From contig CBFFZW010000011.1 in NCBI GenBank assembly GCA_965646445.1, positions 1 to 64,000 of the forward strand: a stretch of 64,000 nt of DNA, read 5' to 3'. Positions 23,209 to 32,342 of the stretch are shown here, piece after piece. Position 1 is the stretch's first letter. Each line of letters starts with the position of its first letter. The position numbers and the translations under genes are program-made. Under the pieces are notes generated by a model. It did no database searches. It had not been told where the DNA came from and saw only the letters and a list, made by a program, of their open reading frames with translations. The DNA comes from UBA11524 sp965646445. GTDB lineage: Bacteria > Bacillota > Clostridia > Christensenellales > Aristaeellaceae.

Positions 23209-23922
23209 ATGCAGACGAATCATTTGAACGATGTGCTCAGCGCCAACGAGTATCCCGGCCGCGGGATCGTCCTGGGCATGGACGAGCAGGGCAAGCATGT
23301 GGTGATGGCCTATTTCATTATGGGCCGCAGCGAGAACAGCCGCAACCGCGTGTTTGTGGAGAAGGACGGGGGCATCATCACCAAGGCCTTTGACGAGAGC
23401 AAAATGGTGGATCCCAGCCTGATTATCTACGCGCCGGTGCGGGTGCTGGGGACGGATACCATCGTCACCAACGGCGATCAGACGGATACGGTGTACGATT
23501 TCATGGCGGCGGGAAAGTCCTTCGAGGACGCCCTGCGCACCCGTACCTTTGAGCCGGACGCCCCCAACTATACGCCCCGCATTTCCGGCGTCGTCAGCGT
23601 GAAGGACGGCAAGGCTTCCTACAAGCTGTCCATCCTCAAGAGCGATGAGAACGATCCCGACTTTCCCCGGCGGTACTTCTTTGAGTACGAAACGCCCCGG
23701 GCGGGCATCGGCCATTTCATCCATACCTACCGCTGCAACGGCAGCCCCATTCCGTCCTTCGAGGGCGAGCCGGAGCGGGTGACCATCGTCGGGGACATCG
23801 ACCGCTTTACCGAGGATACCTGGAACAGCCTCAATGCCGACAACAAGGTGAGCCTGTTCGTGCGGTACATTGATGTGGCCACCGGCGCGACCGAAACGCG
23901 CATGGTAAACAAGAACAATTAA
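23209..23922 (+). CDS. purO: IMP cyclohydrolase, PurO type
   Basis: 237 residues of the PurO (archaeal-type) IMP cyclohydrolase family, unrelated to the PurH cyclohydrolase domain. Family features are the N-terminal NEYPGRGIVLGMDEQGKHVVMAYFIMGRSENSRNRVF, the Tyr/Asp-rich middle TVYDFMAAGKSFEDALRTRTFEPDAPNYTPRISG, and the EPERVTIVGDIDRFTEDTWNSLN end. It closes FAICAR to IMP, the last step. The start is five bases after the purN stop, with GGAGG upstream. It pairs functionally with the stand-alone formyltransferase next door. Confidence 0.9.
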   Translation: MQTNHLNDVLSANEYPGRGIVLGMDEQGKHVVMAYFIMGRSENSRNRVFVEKDGGIITKAFDESKMVDPSLIIYAPVRVLGTDTIVTNGDQTDTVYDFMAAGKSFEDALRTRTFEPDAPNYTPRISGVVSVKDGKASYKLSILKSDENDPDFPRRYFFEYETPRAGIGHFIHTYRCNGSPIPSFEGEPERVTIVGDIDRFTEDTWNSLNADNKVSLFVRYIDVATGATETRMVNKNN

Positions 23923-24000
23923 GCAAACCGCTCTCCCCAAATAGGGAGAGCCTTTGCTGCGCATGGGCGGACACGCGGGGCGGCGCGCGTTCCTGCTACA

Positions 24001-24212
24001 CGCAGGCGGGCGCAAGCAATACGCCAGTTCCGGGCGTCAGACGCCGAACGGGAGTCCAGAGGGGCGATGGCCCTCTGGCGGGGTTCCAGGGGCAGAGCCC
24101 CTGAAAACCTCACAGGCGGAACCAAGCATTACGCCAGTCCAGCGCGTCGGACGCCGAACGGGAGTCCAGAGGGGCGATGGCCCTCTGGCGGGGTCCAGGG
24201 GCAGAGCCCCTG
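24001..24212 (+). repeat. Family 3 hairpin repeat, tandem pair before the AICAR formyltransferase gene
   Basis: Two direct copies with a period of about 110 bases (24001-24110 and 24111-24212). Each has ACGCCAG, GCCGAACGGGAGT, a hairpin CCAGAGGGGC-gat-GGCCCTCTGG and a hairpin CCAGGGGC-AGA-GCCCCTGG. The same unit occurs inverted after the next gene. Bases 23923-24000 hold a CTCTCCC/GGGAGAG hairpin that may end the upstream operon. Confidence 0.8.
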
Positions 24213-24230
24213 GGGAAAGGAGTTTTGAGT

Positions 24231-25406
24231 ATGGCCAAGGAATTGGAACTGAAGTATGGGTGCAATCCGAATCAAAAGCCTTCCCGAATCTTCATGGAGG
24301 AGGGCGAGTTGCCGCTGGAAGTGCTCAGCGGCAAGCCCGGCTATATCAATTTTCTGGACGCGCTGAACGGCTGGCAGCTGGTGAGCGAGCTCAAGCGGGC
24401 CACGGGCCTGCCCGCTGCTGCGTCCTTCAAGCATGTGAGCCCCGCCGGCGCGGCCGTGGGCCTTCCGCTGAGCGATACCCTGCGCCAGATTTATTTTGTG
24501 GGCAAGCAGGAGCTGTCCCCGCTGGCGTGCGCCTATGCCCGTGCCCGCGGCGCTGACCGCATGTCCTCCTTCGGGGACTGGATTGCCCTGTCCGACGTGT
24601 GTGACGAGGCCACCGCGAAGCTCATCAAGCCCGAGGTGTCCGACGGCGTGATCGCCCCCGGCTACACCGAGGAGGCTCTGGCCATCCTCCGGCAGAAGCG
24701 CAAGGGCAGCTATAACGTGGTGAAGATCGACCCGGACTACCGTCCCGCGCCCATCGAGCGCAAGCAGGTGTTCGGCGTGACCTTTGAGCAGGGCCGGAAT
24801 GAGTTCGTCATCGACAATGACCTGCTGGCCAACATCGTCACCAAGAACAAGGAGCTGCCCGAGTCCGCCAAGCGCGACCTGGTCATCGCCCTGATCGTGC
24901 TGAAGTACACCCAGTCCAACTCCGTGTGCTACGCCAAGGACGGCCAGGCCATCGGCATCGGCGCGGGCCAGCAGAGCCGTATCCACTGCACCCGCCTGGC
25001 CGGGCAGAAGGCCGATAACTGGCTGCTGCGCCAGCATCCCCGGGTGCTGAATTTGCCCTTCGTGGACAAGATTGCCCGGCCTGACCGGGACAACACCATC
25101 GACGTGTATATCTCCGACGACCCGGAGGAGGTGCTGGGCGAAGGCCGCTGGCAGCGGTTCTTCAAGGAAAAGCCCGAGCCCCTCACCCGGGAGGAAAAGC
25201 GCGCTTGGCTGGATCAGCAGACCGGCGTGGCCCTGGGCAGCGACGCCTTCTTCCCCTTCGGCGATAACATTGAGCGGGCGCATCGCTCCGGCGTGAGCTA
25301 TGTGGCCCAGCCCGGCGGCTCCATCCGCGATGACAATGTCATCGAGGTGTGTGACCTGTACGATATGGTCATGGCCTTTACCGGGATTCGGCTGTTCCAT
25401 CATTGA
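24231..25406 (+). CDS. Stand-alone AICAR formyltransferase (PurH transformylase-domain protein)
   Basis: 391 residues. Only the formyltransferase part of PurH is present, with no N-terminal MGS-like cyclohydrolase domain. Visible: LKYGCNPNQKPSRIF, PGYINFLDALNGWQL, ASFKHVSPAGAA (the Lys-His catalytic motif), SFGDWIALSDVCD, VIAPGY, KYTQSNSVCYAKDGQAIGIGAGQQSRIHC and SDAFFPFGDNIERA. It formylates AICAR with 10-formyl-THF. AAGGAG precedes the 24231 start. Repeats lie on both sides. With PurO it supplies the last two steps, replacing bifunctional PurH. Confidence 0.93.
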   Translation: MAKELELKYGCNPNQKPSRIFMEEGELPLEVLSGKPGYINFLDALNGWQLVSELKRATGLPAAASFKHVSPAGAAVGLPLSDTLRQIYFVGKQELSPLACAYARARGADRMSSFGDWIALSDVCDEATAKLIKPEVSDGVIAPGYTEEALAILRQKRKGSYNVVKIDPDYRPAPIERKQVFGVTFEQGRNEFVIDNDLLANIVTKNKELPESAKRDLVIALIVLKYTQSNSVCYAKDGQAIGIGAGQQSRIHCTRLAGQKADNWLLRQHPRVLNLPFVDKIARPDRDNTIDVYISDDPEEVLGEGRWQRFFKEKPEPLTREEKRAWLDQQTGVALGSDAFFPFGDNIERAHRSGVSYVAQPGGSIRDDNVIEVCDLYDMVMAFTGIRLFHH

Positions 25407-25468
25407 CCAGGGGCGCTGCCCCTGAACCCTGCCAGAGGGGCATTGCCCCTCTGGACTCCCGTTCGGGT
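25407..25468 (-). repeat. Family 3 hairpin repeat, inverted copy after the AICAR formyltransferase gene
   Basis: It begins on the base after the stop codon and is the reverse complement of the hairpin part of the 24001-24212 repeats: CCAGGGGCGCTGCCCCTG, CCAGAGGGGC-ATT-GCCCCTCTGG, then ACTCCCGTTCGG. The loop differs but the stems remain paired. Confidence 0.8.
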
Positions 25469-25664
25469 GGACCGCGACTGGAGCCCTCCGCTGCGGGGGT
25501 CACGCCGCACAACAGGTGCGGCGCGACGCGGGCAAATACCTGCGCGCTTGGGGCGTCCACCAGCGAACGAAGTTCGCTGGCAATGGGATTCTTAAGGGGC
25601 GATGCCCCTTAAGCAGAGGTGCAGGAGGCGGAGCCTCCTGCCTCGTGACGAAGGAGAATAAACA
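25469..25664. repeat. Hairpin-rich spacer between the formyltransferase gene and purD
   Basis: Successive perfect hairpins with three-base loops: CCAGCGAAC-GAA-GTTCGCTGG, CTTAAGGGGC-GAT-GCCCCTTAAG and GCAGGAGGC-GGA-GCCTCCTGC, plus GCCGCAC/GTGCGGC with a five-base loop. No gene or promoter is convincing. An AAGGAG ribosome site for purD closes the region. Confidence 0.6.
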
Positions 25665-26939
25665 ATGAAGGTACTGATTGTGGGCGGCGGCGGCCGGGAG
25701 CATGCCATCGCCGTGAAGCTGGCGGAGAACAAGGCTGTGGAGAAGCTCTATGCCGCGCCGGGCAACGGCGGCATGGCCGCGCTGTGCGAGCTGGCGCCCA
25801 TCAAGGCCACGGATGTGGCGGGCATGGTCACCTTCGCGCAGGCGCAGGCCATCGACTTTGTGGTGGTGGCGCCGGATGATCCCCTGTGCCTGGGCATGGT
25901 GGACGCCTTGAAAGCCGTAGGCATCCCCGCCTTCGGCCCGGAGAAAAACGCCGCCATCATCGAGGGCAGCAAGGTCTTCGCCAAGAACCTGATGAAGAAG
26001 TACGGCATTCCCACCGCGGCCTATGAGACCTTTGAGGACTATGACGCCGCGGCCGCTTACCTCCGGGACGCCGCCTATCCCATCGTGGTCAAGGCGGACG
26101 GCCTGGCCCTGGGCAAGGGCGTGCTGATCTGCCAGGACCAGGCGGAGGCGCTGGAGGCCGTGGCCTCCATGATGAAGGAGAACAAGTTCGGCGCGTCCGG
26201 GGCCCGTGTGGTCATTGAGGAATTCCTCACGGGGCCGGAGGTATCCGTGCTGGCCTTCACCGACGGCAAAACGGTGAAGCCCATGGTGTCCAGCATGGAT
26301 CACAAGCGCACGCTGGATCATGACGAGGGCCTGAACACCGGCGGCATGGGTACCATCGCCCCCAACCCCTGCTATACCGAGGCGCTGGCGGAAAGGTGCA
26401 TGAGGGAAATTTTCCTGCCCACCATCGCCGCCATGAATGCCGAGGGCCGTACCTTCCGGGGCTGCCTGTATTTCGGGCTGATGATGACGCCCAAGGGGCC
26501 CAAGGTCATCGAGTACAACTGCCGCTTCGGCGACCCGGAGACGCAGGTGGTGCTGCCCCTGCTGGAAAGCGACCTGCTGACCATCATGCAGGCGACGGTG
26601 AACGGCACCCTCGACCAGACGGAGGTTCGCTTTGCGGACGGCGCGGCCTGCTGCGTGGTGCTGGCCTCCGGGGGCTATCCGGTGAAATACCAGAGCGGCT
26701 ACCCCATTTCCGGCCTGGAGGCGGCGGAAAGGACGGCGCAGGTCTTCCACGCGGGGACGAAGCTGACCGGGGACGGCGTGGTGACGGCGGGCGGCCGCGT
26801 GCTGGGCGTCACGGCCACTGCGGACACCCTGCGGGAAGCCGTCGACAAGGCCTACGCGGCGGCGGATCAGATCGCCTTTACCGACCTGCACCGGCGCGAG
26901 GACATCGGCCAGCGCGCCCTTCGCGCCATCAGCCAGTAA
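25665..26939 (+). CDS. purD: Phosphoribosylamine-glycine ligase (GAR synthetase)
   Basis: 424 residues, the standard length. It has KVLIVGGGGREHAIAVKLAEN at the N-terminus, GPEKNAAIIEGSKVFAKNLMKKYGIPTA, the ATP-grasp core (VVKADGLALGKGVLIC, EEFLTGPEVSVLAFTDG, DHKRTLDHDEGLNTGGMG) and EYNCRFGDPETQVVLP. It joins phosphoribosylamine to glycine. The purL start follows 18 bases later, after GGAGG. Confidence 0.97.
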   Translation: MKVLIVGGGGREHAIAVKLAENKAVEKLYAAPGNGGMAALCELAPIKATDVAGMVTFAQAQAIDFVVVAPDDPLCLGMVDALKAVGIPAFGPEKNAAIIEGSKVFAKNLMKKYGIPTAAYETFEDYDAAAAYLRDAAYPIVVKADGLALGKGVLICQDQAEALEAVASMMKENKFGASGARVVIEEFLTGPEVSVLAFTDGKTVKPMVSSMDHKRTLDHDEGLNTGGMGTIAPNPCYTEALAERCMREIFLPTIAAMNAEGRTFRGCLYFGLMMTPKGPKVIEYNCRFGDPETQVVLPLLESDLLTIMQATVNGTLDQTEVRFADGAACCVVLASGGYPVKYQSGYPISGLEAAERTAQVFHAGTKLTGDGVVTAGGRVLGVTATADTLREAVDKAYAAADQIAFTDLHRREDIGQRALRAISQ

Positions 26940-26957
26940 CAGCACAGGAGGATAAGC

Positions 26958-29900
26958 ATGAGCGTCAAGCGCATTTATGTGGAAAAGAAGCCAGCCTACG
27001 CCGTGGAAAGCAAGCAGCTGCTGTGGGAGATCCGGCATATTTTGCAGATCAAGTCCGTCACCGGGCTGCGGATGCTGAACCGCTACGATGTGGAAGGCGT
27101 GGCGGATGACCTGTACGAGCGGTGCAAGCCCATCGTGTTCTCCGAGCCCCAGGTGGACGATACCTACATTGCCCTGCCTGCCGGGGCGAAGGCCGTGTTC
27201 GCGGTGGAATACCTGCCCGGTCAGTACGACCAGCGGGCCGCTTCCTGCGAGGAGTGCATTCAGCTGGTGGGCCAGTGCGACCGCCCCACGGTGCGCAGCG
27301 CCCGGGTGTACCTGCTGGAGGGCGACTTCACCGAGGATGAGCTGAACAGGGTGAAGAAGCACGTCATCAACCCGGTGGAGAGCCGGGAGGCCGACCTGGC
27401 CGAGCGTGCCACCCTGCGTCAGCAGTACGAGACGCCCGACCATGTGGAGACCCTTACGGGCTTCACCACCATGGACGCGGCGGAGGTCGGGGACTTTGTG
27501 AAGCGCTACGGCCTGGCCATGGACAGCGATGACCTGGCCTTCTGCCGGGACTACTTCGCCTCCGAGCACCGCGACCCCACGCTGACGGAGATCCGCATGA
27601 TCGACACCTACTGGTCTGATCACTGCCGTCACACCACCTTCCTGACCACCATCGACCACGCGGACATCCGCAAGGCGGCGGTGGAGAAGGCCTTCCAGCG
27701 CTATCTGGCCGCCCGCCAGACGGTCTACGGCGACAAGCAGCGGCCCATCAACCTGATGGACATCGCCACCATGGGCGGCAAGTACCTCAAGAAGATCGGC
27801 CAGACCCCCAACATCGACGTCAGCGAGGAGATCAACGCCTGCTCCATCAAGATCGACGTGGACGTGAACGGCGCCACCGAGCCCTGGCTGCTGATGTTCA
27901 AGAACGAGACCCACAACCATCCCACGGAGATTGAGCCCTTCGGCGGCGCGGCGACCTGCATCGGCGGCGCCATCCGTGACCCGCTGTCCGGCCGCACCTA
28001 TGTCTATCAGGCCATGCGTGTCACCGGCGCGGCGGATCCGCTGAAGCCCGTGAGCGAAACCATGCCCGGCAAGCTGCCCCAGCGCAAGCTGGTGACCACC
28101 GCCGCCGCGGGCTATTCCTCCTACGGCAATCAGATCGGCCTGGCCACGGGCCTGGTGGACGAGCAGTACCATCCCGGCTATGCCGCCAAGCGCCTGGAAA
28201 TCGGCGCGGTGGTGGGCGCGGCGCCTCTTCGGAACGTCCGCCGGGAAGCTCCCGCGCCTGGGGATCAGATCGTGCTGCTGGGCGGGCGCACGGGCCGCGA
28301 CGGCTGCGGCGGCGCCACGGGTTCCTCCAAGTCCCACAAGCTGGAATCCATCGAGACCTGCGGCGCGGAGGTTCAAAAGGGCAACGCGCCCACCGAGCGC
28401 AAGCTGCAGCGCCTCTTCCGGGACGGGGAGGTGACGCGGCTCATCAAGCGCTGTAACGACTTTGGCGCGGGCGGCGTGTCCGTGGCCATCGGTGAGTTGG
28501 CGGACGGCCTGAAAATCGACCTGGATCGTGTGCCGAAGAAGTACGACGGCCTGGACGGCACGGAGCTGGCTATCTCTGAATCCCAGGAGCGCATGGCCGT
28601 TGTGCTGGCCCCGGCGGACGTGGCGGCCTTCCTGGCGGCGGCCCGGCGGGAAAACCTGGAGGCCACGGTGGTGGCGGAGGTGACGGCGGAGCCTCGGCTG
28701 CGGATGACCTGGAAGGGCGCGACCATTGTCGATCTGTCCCGGGAGTTCCTGAACAGCAACGGCGCGGAAAAGCATACCGCCGTATCCGTTGACGAAGATG
28801 AGGTCAGACAGGTTGCCTTCGCGGGGGATACGGTGTCGGAGAAGTTGGCCGCCATGGTCAGCGACCTGAACATCTGCTCCAAGAAGGGGCTGTCCGAGCG
28901 GTTCGATTCCACCATCGGCGCGGCCACGGTGCTCATGCCCTTTGGCGGAGCGCGTCAGCTGACGCCCAATCAGGCCATGGTGGCCAAGCTGCCCGTGCTG
29001 GGCGGCGAGACCGATACCGTTTCCGGCATGGCCTATGGCATGCACCCCGAGCTGCTGGAGCAGTCTCCTTACGAGGGAAGCTACCTGGCGGTGATCGAGA
29101 GCGTCACCAAGCTGGTGTGCGCGGGCTTTGACTACAAGCAGGCCTACCTGACCTTCCAGGAGTATTTCGAGCGGATGACGGCGGATCCCACCCGGTGGGG
29201 TAAGCCCTTCGCGGCGCTGCTGGGCGCCTTCGACGCCCAGCTGGATCTGAACATCGCGGCCATCGGCGGCAAGGACTCGATGTCCGGCACCTTCGAGAAG
29301 ATGGACGTGCCGCCCACGCTGTGCTCCTTCGCGGTGGCGCACGGCAAGGCCAGCGAGGTTATTTCCCCCGAATTTAAGCAGGCGGGCCACGACATCCGCC
29401 TGGTCAGCTGCGGTGCCCACGATACCGCCGCGCTGACGGCCAACTATGAGGCGGTGCGCCAGGGCATCCTGGACGGCACCATCGTGGCGGCCTGGGCCCT
29501 GGGCCTGGGCGGCGTGGCGGAGGGCCTGTTCAAGATGGGCCTGGGCAATGCCATCGGCACCCGGATTGATGACGACTATGACGGCGACCTCTTTGCCCAG
29601 CAGATCGGCGGGATGCTGATCGAGTGCGCGGGCGAATGCGACCTGGGCGTGAAGGTGGGCGACACCATTGCGGACTGGGTGCTGGCCTACGAGGGCGACC
29701 GCATCGACCTGATGCCCATGCAGGAGCTGTACGAGGGCAAGCTGGAGAAGGTCTTCGCCTACCACGGCCATGACGGCGAGACCGCCGAGACCTTCACCTA
29801 CAAGGCGGGGGAGCGGGTGAAGCCGCGCCTGGCCGTCGCGAAGCCACTGGCCTTTATCCCTGTGTTCCCGGGCACCAACTGTGAGTACGATACCGCCCGG

Positions 29901-30638
29901 GCGGTGGAGCGTGCCGGCGGCAGGGCGGAAATTCTGGTCATCAACAACCTGACTCCCGAGGCCATCACGGAATCGATCAAGGCCGCGGCGGACATCATCA
30001 GCCGCAGCCAGATGATCGTGCTACCCGGCGGCTTCTCCGGCGGCGACGAGCCCGACGGCAGCGCCAAGTTCATCACGGCCTTCTTCCGCAACCCGGCCAT
30101 GAAGGACGCCGTGGCCGACCTCCTGGAGCGGCGGGATGGTCTGATGCTGGGCATCTGCAATGGCTTCCAGGCGCTGATTAAGCTGGGCCTGGTGCCCTTT
30201 GGCCGCATCGTCGATACGGACGACCAGTGCCCGACCCTGACCTTCAACGAGATCGGTCGCCACCAGTCCATGCTGGTGCGCACGCGGATTGCCTCCGACA
30301 AGTCGCCCTGGCTCAGCCGGTGCGAGGCGGGGGACATCCACACCATCGCCATCTCCCACGGTGAGGGACGCTTCGTTGGCCCGGAGAAGCTGATCCGCGA
30401 CCTGGCCGCCAAGGGGCAGATTGCCACCCAGTACGTTGACCTGTCCGGCGCGCCCAGCATGGACGCCCGCTTCAACCCCAACGCCAGCTACTGCGCCATT
30501 GAGGGCATCACCTCCCCCGACGGCCGCGTGCTGGGCAAGATGGGCCACACCGAGCGCAGCGGCGACAACCTGTACAAGAATGTGCCTGGCAACAAATATC
30601 AGCCGCTGTTCGAGGGCGGCGTGGATTACTTCAAATAA
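26958..30638 (+). CDS. purL: Phosphoribosylformylglycinamidine synthase, single-chain
   Basis: 1226 residues holding all parts of FGAM synthase in one chain. The N-terminal PurS-like region is followed by the linker and first synthase half with DHCRHTTF, ETHNHPTEIEPFGGAATCIGGAIRDPLSGR and ESQERMAVVL. The second half contains GGKDSMSGTF. From about residue 965 comes the glutaminase domain: FPGTNCEYDTARAVERAGGR, LPGGFSGGDEPDGSAKF, and MLGICNGFQ with the nucleophile cysteine. It is of the shorter clostridial type, so no separate purS or purQ is needed. A terminator follows. Confidence 0.96.
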   Translation: MSVKRIYVEKKPAYAVESKQLLWEIRHILQIKSVTGLRMLNRYDVEGVADDLYERCKPIVFSEPQVDDTYIALPAGAKAVFAVEYLPGQYDQRAASCEECIQLVGQCDRPTVRSARVYLLEGDFTEDELNRVKKHVINPVESREADLAERATLRQQYETPDHVETLTGFTTMDAAEVGDFVKRYGLAMDSDDLAFCRDYFASEHRDPTLTEIRMIDTYWSDHCRHTTFLTTIDHADIRKAAVEKAFQRYLAARQTVYGDKQRPINLMDIATMGGKYLKKIGQTPNIDVSEEINACSIKIDVDVNGATEPWLLMFKNETHNHPTEIEPFGGAATCIGGAIRDPLSGRTYVYQAMRVTGAADPLKPVSETMPGKLPQRKLVTTAAAGYSSYGNQIGLATGLVDEQYHPGYAAKRLEIGAVVGAAPLRNVRREAPAPGDQIVLLGGRTGRDGCGGATGSSKSHKLESIETCGAEVQKGNAPTERKLQRLFRDGEVTRLIKRCNDFGAGGVSVAIGELADGLKIDLDRVPKKYDGLDGTELAISESQERMAVVLAPADVAAFLAAARRENLEATVVAEVTAEPRLRMTWKGATIVDLSREFLNSNGAEKHTAVSVDEDEVRQVAFAGDTVSEKLAAMVSDLNICSKKGLSERFDSTIGAATVLMPFGGARQLTPNQAMVAKLPVLGGETDTVSGMAYGMHPELLEQSPYEGSYLAVIESVTKLVCAGFDYKQAYLTFQEYFERMTADPTRWGKPFAALLGAFDAQLDLNIAAIGGKDSMSGTFEKMDVPPTLCSFAVAHGKASEVISPEFKQAGHDIRLVSCGAHDTAALTANYEAVRQGILDGTIVAAWALGLGGVAEGLFKMGLGNAIGTRIDDDYDGDLFAQQIGGMLIECAGECDLGVKVGDTIADWVLAYEGDRIDLMPMQELYEGKLEKVFAYHGHDGETAETFTYKAGERVKPRLAVAKPLAFIPVFPGTNCEYDTARAVERAGGRAEILVINNLTPEAITESIKAAADIISRSQMIVLPGGFSGGDEPDGSAKFITAFFRNPAMKDAVADLLERRDGLMLGICNGFQALIKLGLVPFGRIVDTDDQCPTLTFNEIGRHQSMLVRTRIASDKSPWLSRCEAGDIHTIAISHGEGRFVGPEKLIRDLAAKGQIATQYVDLSGAPSMDARFNPNASYCAIEGITSPDGRVLGKMGHTERSGDNLYKNVPGNKYQPLFEGGVDYFK

Positions 30639-30663
30639 GAACATCGTCAAAAACGCGGAACGA

Positions 30664-30693
30664 CCAGCCTGATGGATTTCAGGCTGGTTTTCC
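30664..30693 (+). terminator. Terminator behind purL
   Basis: CCAGCCTGA/TCAGGCTGG stem followed by TTTTCCC. It separates purL from the fusion gene downstream. Confidence 0.85.
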
Positions 30694-30729
30694 CGCTCCA
30701 TGCAGAACAGCACGACAGGAGGGAATGAT

Positions 30730-32139
30730 ATGAGGCGAATAACAGCGCTCGTGATGGCGACGCTTCTGGCCTTCAGCATCGCGACAGGTCTGACAGCGAA
30801 GGCAGAGGACATGGCCGCGGACACCCTTGTTGTTTACTTCTCCGCCACGGGCACCACCCGGCAGCTGGCGGAGGTGGCGGCGGACATCCTGAAGGCGGAT
30901 ATCGCCGAGATCGTACCGGAAGTTCCCTACACAGCGGAAGACCTGGCCTATTACACCGACTGCCGGGCTGACCGGGAGCAGCAGGACGACACGGCCCGCC
31001 CCGCCATCAGCGGAAGCATCGAGAACATGGCGCAGTACAGGACGGTGCTGCTGGGGTATCCGATATGGCATGGGCAGGCTCCGAGGATCATCAGCACCTT
31101 CCTGGAAAGCTACGACTTTTCGGGCAAAACACTGGTGCCGTTCTGCACGTCCCAGAGCAGTGGGATCGGATCCAGTGCCGCCAATCTTCACGCCTTTGCG
31201 GAGAATGCCGCGTGGCTTGAGGGCAGGCGCTTTGCCGCGGGAACTTCAAGGGAAGAACTGACGATGTGGCTGGATGAAATGAGTCTGACGGGCAGGGCCG
31301 GGCACGTTGCCGCCTTTGACTTCGACACCCGCACCGTGACCCTCAGCAGCGGCTACGAGATGCCCATTAACGGCTTGGGCACCTACAGCCTGCACGGCGA
31401 TGTCTGCGTGGAGGCCGTCAAGGCCGCGCTGGCCAGCGGCGTTCGTCTGATTGATACGGCGTCCGCATATGGGAATGAGGCGGAGGTCGGGCGCGCCATC
31501 CGCGAGGCCATTGATGAAGGAATCATTCGTCGGGAGGATGTTTTCGTCACCACGAAGATCTATCCTGGTGATGAGATGGCCGACCCGGAGGCATCCATCC
31601 AGGCCTGCCTGGATCGGCTGGATATCGGCTATGTGGACATGATGCTGCTGCACCATCCCGACCCCAATGACGTGAAGGCTTACAAGGCCATGGAGAGCTT
31701 CGTCCGGGATGGAAGGATCCGCTCCATCGGGCTGTCGAACTGGTATGTGGCGGAGCTGACGGCCTTCCTGCCCCAGGTGGACACCGTGCCCGCGCTGATT
31801 CAGAACGAGATCCATCCCTATTATCAGGAGAACGATGTGATTCCGTTCATCCAGGAAAAGGGCATTGTGGTACAGGGTTGGTATCCCCTTGGCGGCCGTG
31901 GGTATACCGCTGAGCTTCTGGGCGATCCGGTGATTATCGGAATTGCCGCCGCCCACGGGGTTTCCGCCGCTCAGGTGATTCTGCGCTGGAACCTGCAGAA
32001 GGGTGTGGCCGTCATTCCCGGTTCCAGCAATCCCGACCATATTCGGGAAAATGCCCAGCTGTATCATTTCAGTCTGATCGAGGATGAGATGAACCGTATC
32101 AACGCCCTTGACCGAAATGAGAAGCATGACTGGTATTGA
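30730..32139 (+). CDS. Exported flavodoxin / aldo-keto reductase fusion protein
   Basis: 469 residues with an unusual order. Residues 1-26 look like a Sec signal peptide (MRRITALVMATLLAFSIATGLTAKA-ED). Residues about 32-185 form a flavodoxin domain: VVYFSATGTTRQLAE is the FMN phosphate loop, and YPIWHGQAP and FCTSQSSGIGSS line the flavin. Residues about 195-469 form an aldo-keto reductase barrel with the catalytic set D242, Y247, K276 and H308 (LIDTASAYGNE, TTKIY, LLHHP) and the NADPH-loop IPGSSNPDH. A stand-alone pair joined by fusion is the likely origin. GGAGG precedes the start. Substrate and electron partner are unknown. Confidence 0.85.
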   Translation: MRRITALVMATLLAFSIATGLTAKAEDMAADTLVVYFSATGTTRQLAEVAADILKADIAEIVPEVPYTAEDLAYYTDCRADREQQDDTARPAISGSIENMAQYRTVLLGYPIWHGQAPRIISTFLESYDFSGKTLVPFCTSQSSGIGSSAANLHAFAENAAWLEGRRFAAGTSREELTMWLDEMSLTGRAGHVAAFDFDTRTVTLSSGYEMPINGLGTYSLHGDVCVEAVKAALASGVRLIDTASAYGNEAEVGRAIREAIDEGIIRREDVFVTTKIYPGDEMADPEASIQACLDRLDIGYVDMMLLHHPDPNDVKAYKAMESFVRDGRIRSIGLSNWYVAELTAFLPQVDTVPALIQNEIHPYYQENDVIPFIQEKGIVVQGWYPLGGRGYTAELLGDPVIIGIAAAHGVSAAQVILRWNLQKGVAVIPGSSNPDHIRENAQLYHFSLIEDEMNRINALDRNEKHDWY

Positions 32140-32276
32140 TGAGGGGGCTTTGCTCCCTCATCGTCACCTTAAAGGAATTCGCTGGTTTTGCTTTGCAGTC
32201 TGACGATGACAAACAGGGCACACGCCTTCAGCCTGATGGACGGTTTGGCATTGAGACGTTTCCGCCCGGTTTTCCC

Positions 32277-32305
32277 TTGCAATCCGCGGCGCTTTCCTGT
32301 ACAAT
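32277..32305 (+). promoter_or_regulatory. Promoter of purB
   Basis: TTGCAA (32277-32282) and TACAAT (32300-32305), spacer 17. Upstream, at 32137-32162, a hairpin GATGAGGGGGC-TTT-GCTCCCTCATC overlaps the previous stop codon but lacks a T-run. Confidence 0.8.
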
Positions 32306-32342
32306 AGGACATGACGATGATTCACCAAGGAGGACGAGACCC

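Noticed and set aside
25500..29771. A 1423-codon open frame on the minus strand
   Set aside because: It is antisense to purD and purL, whose protein motifs are unmistakable. It has no ribosome site or family motif and is rich in His/Gly/Leu/Val as expected from the reverse strand of GC-rich genes.
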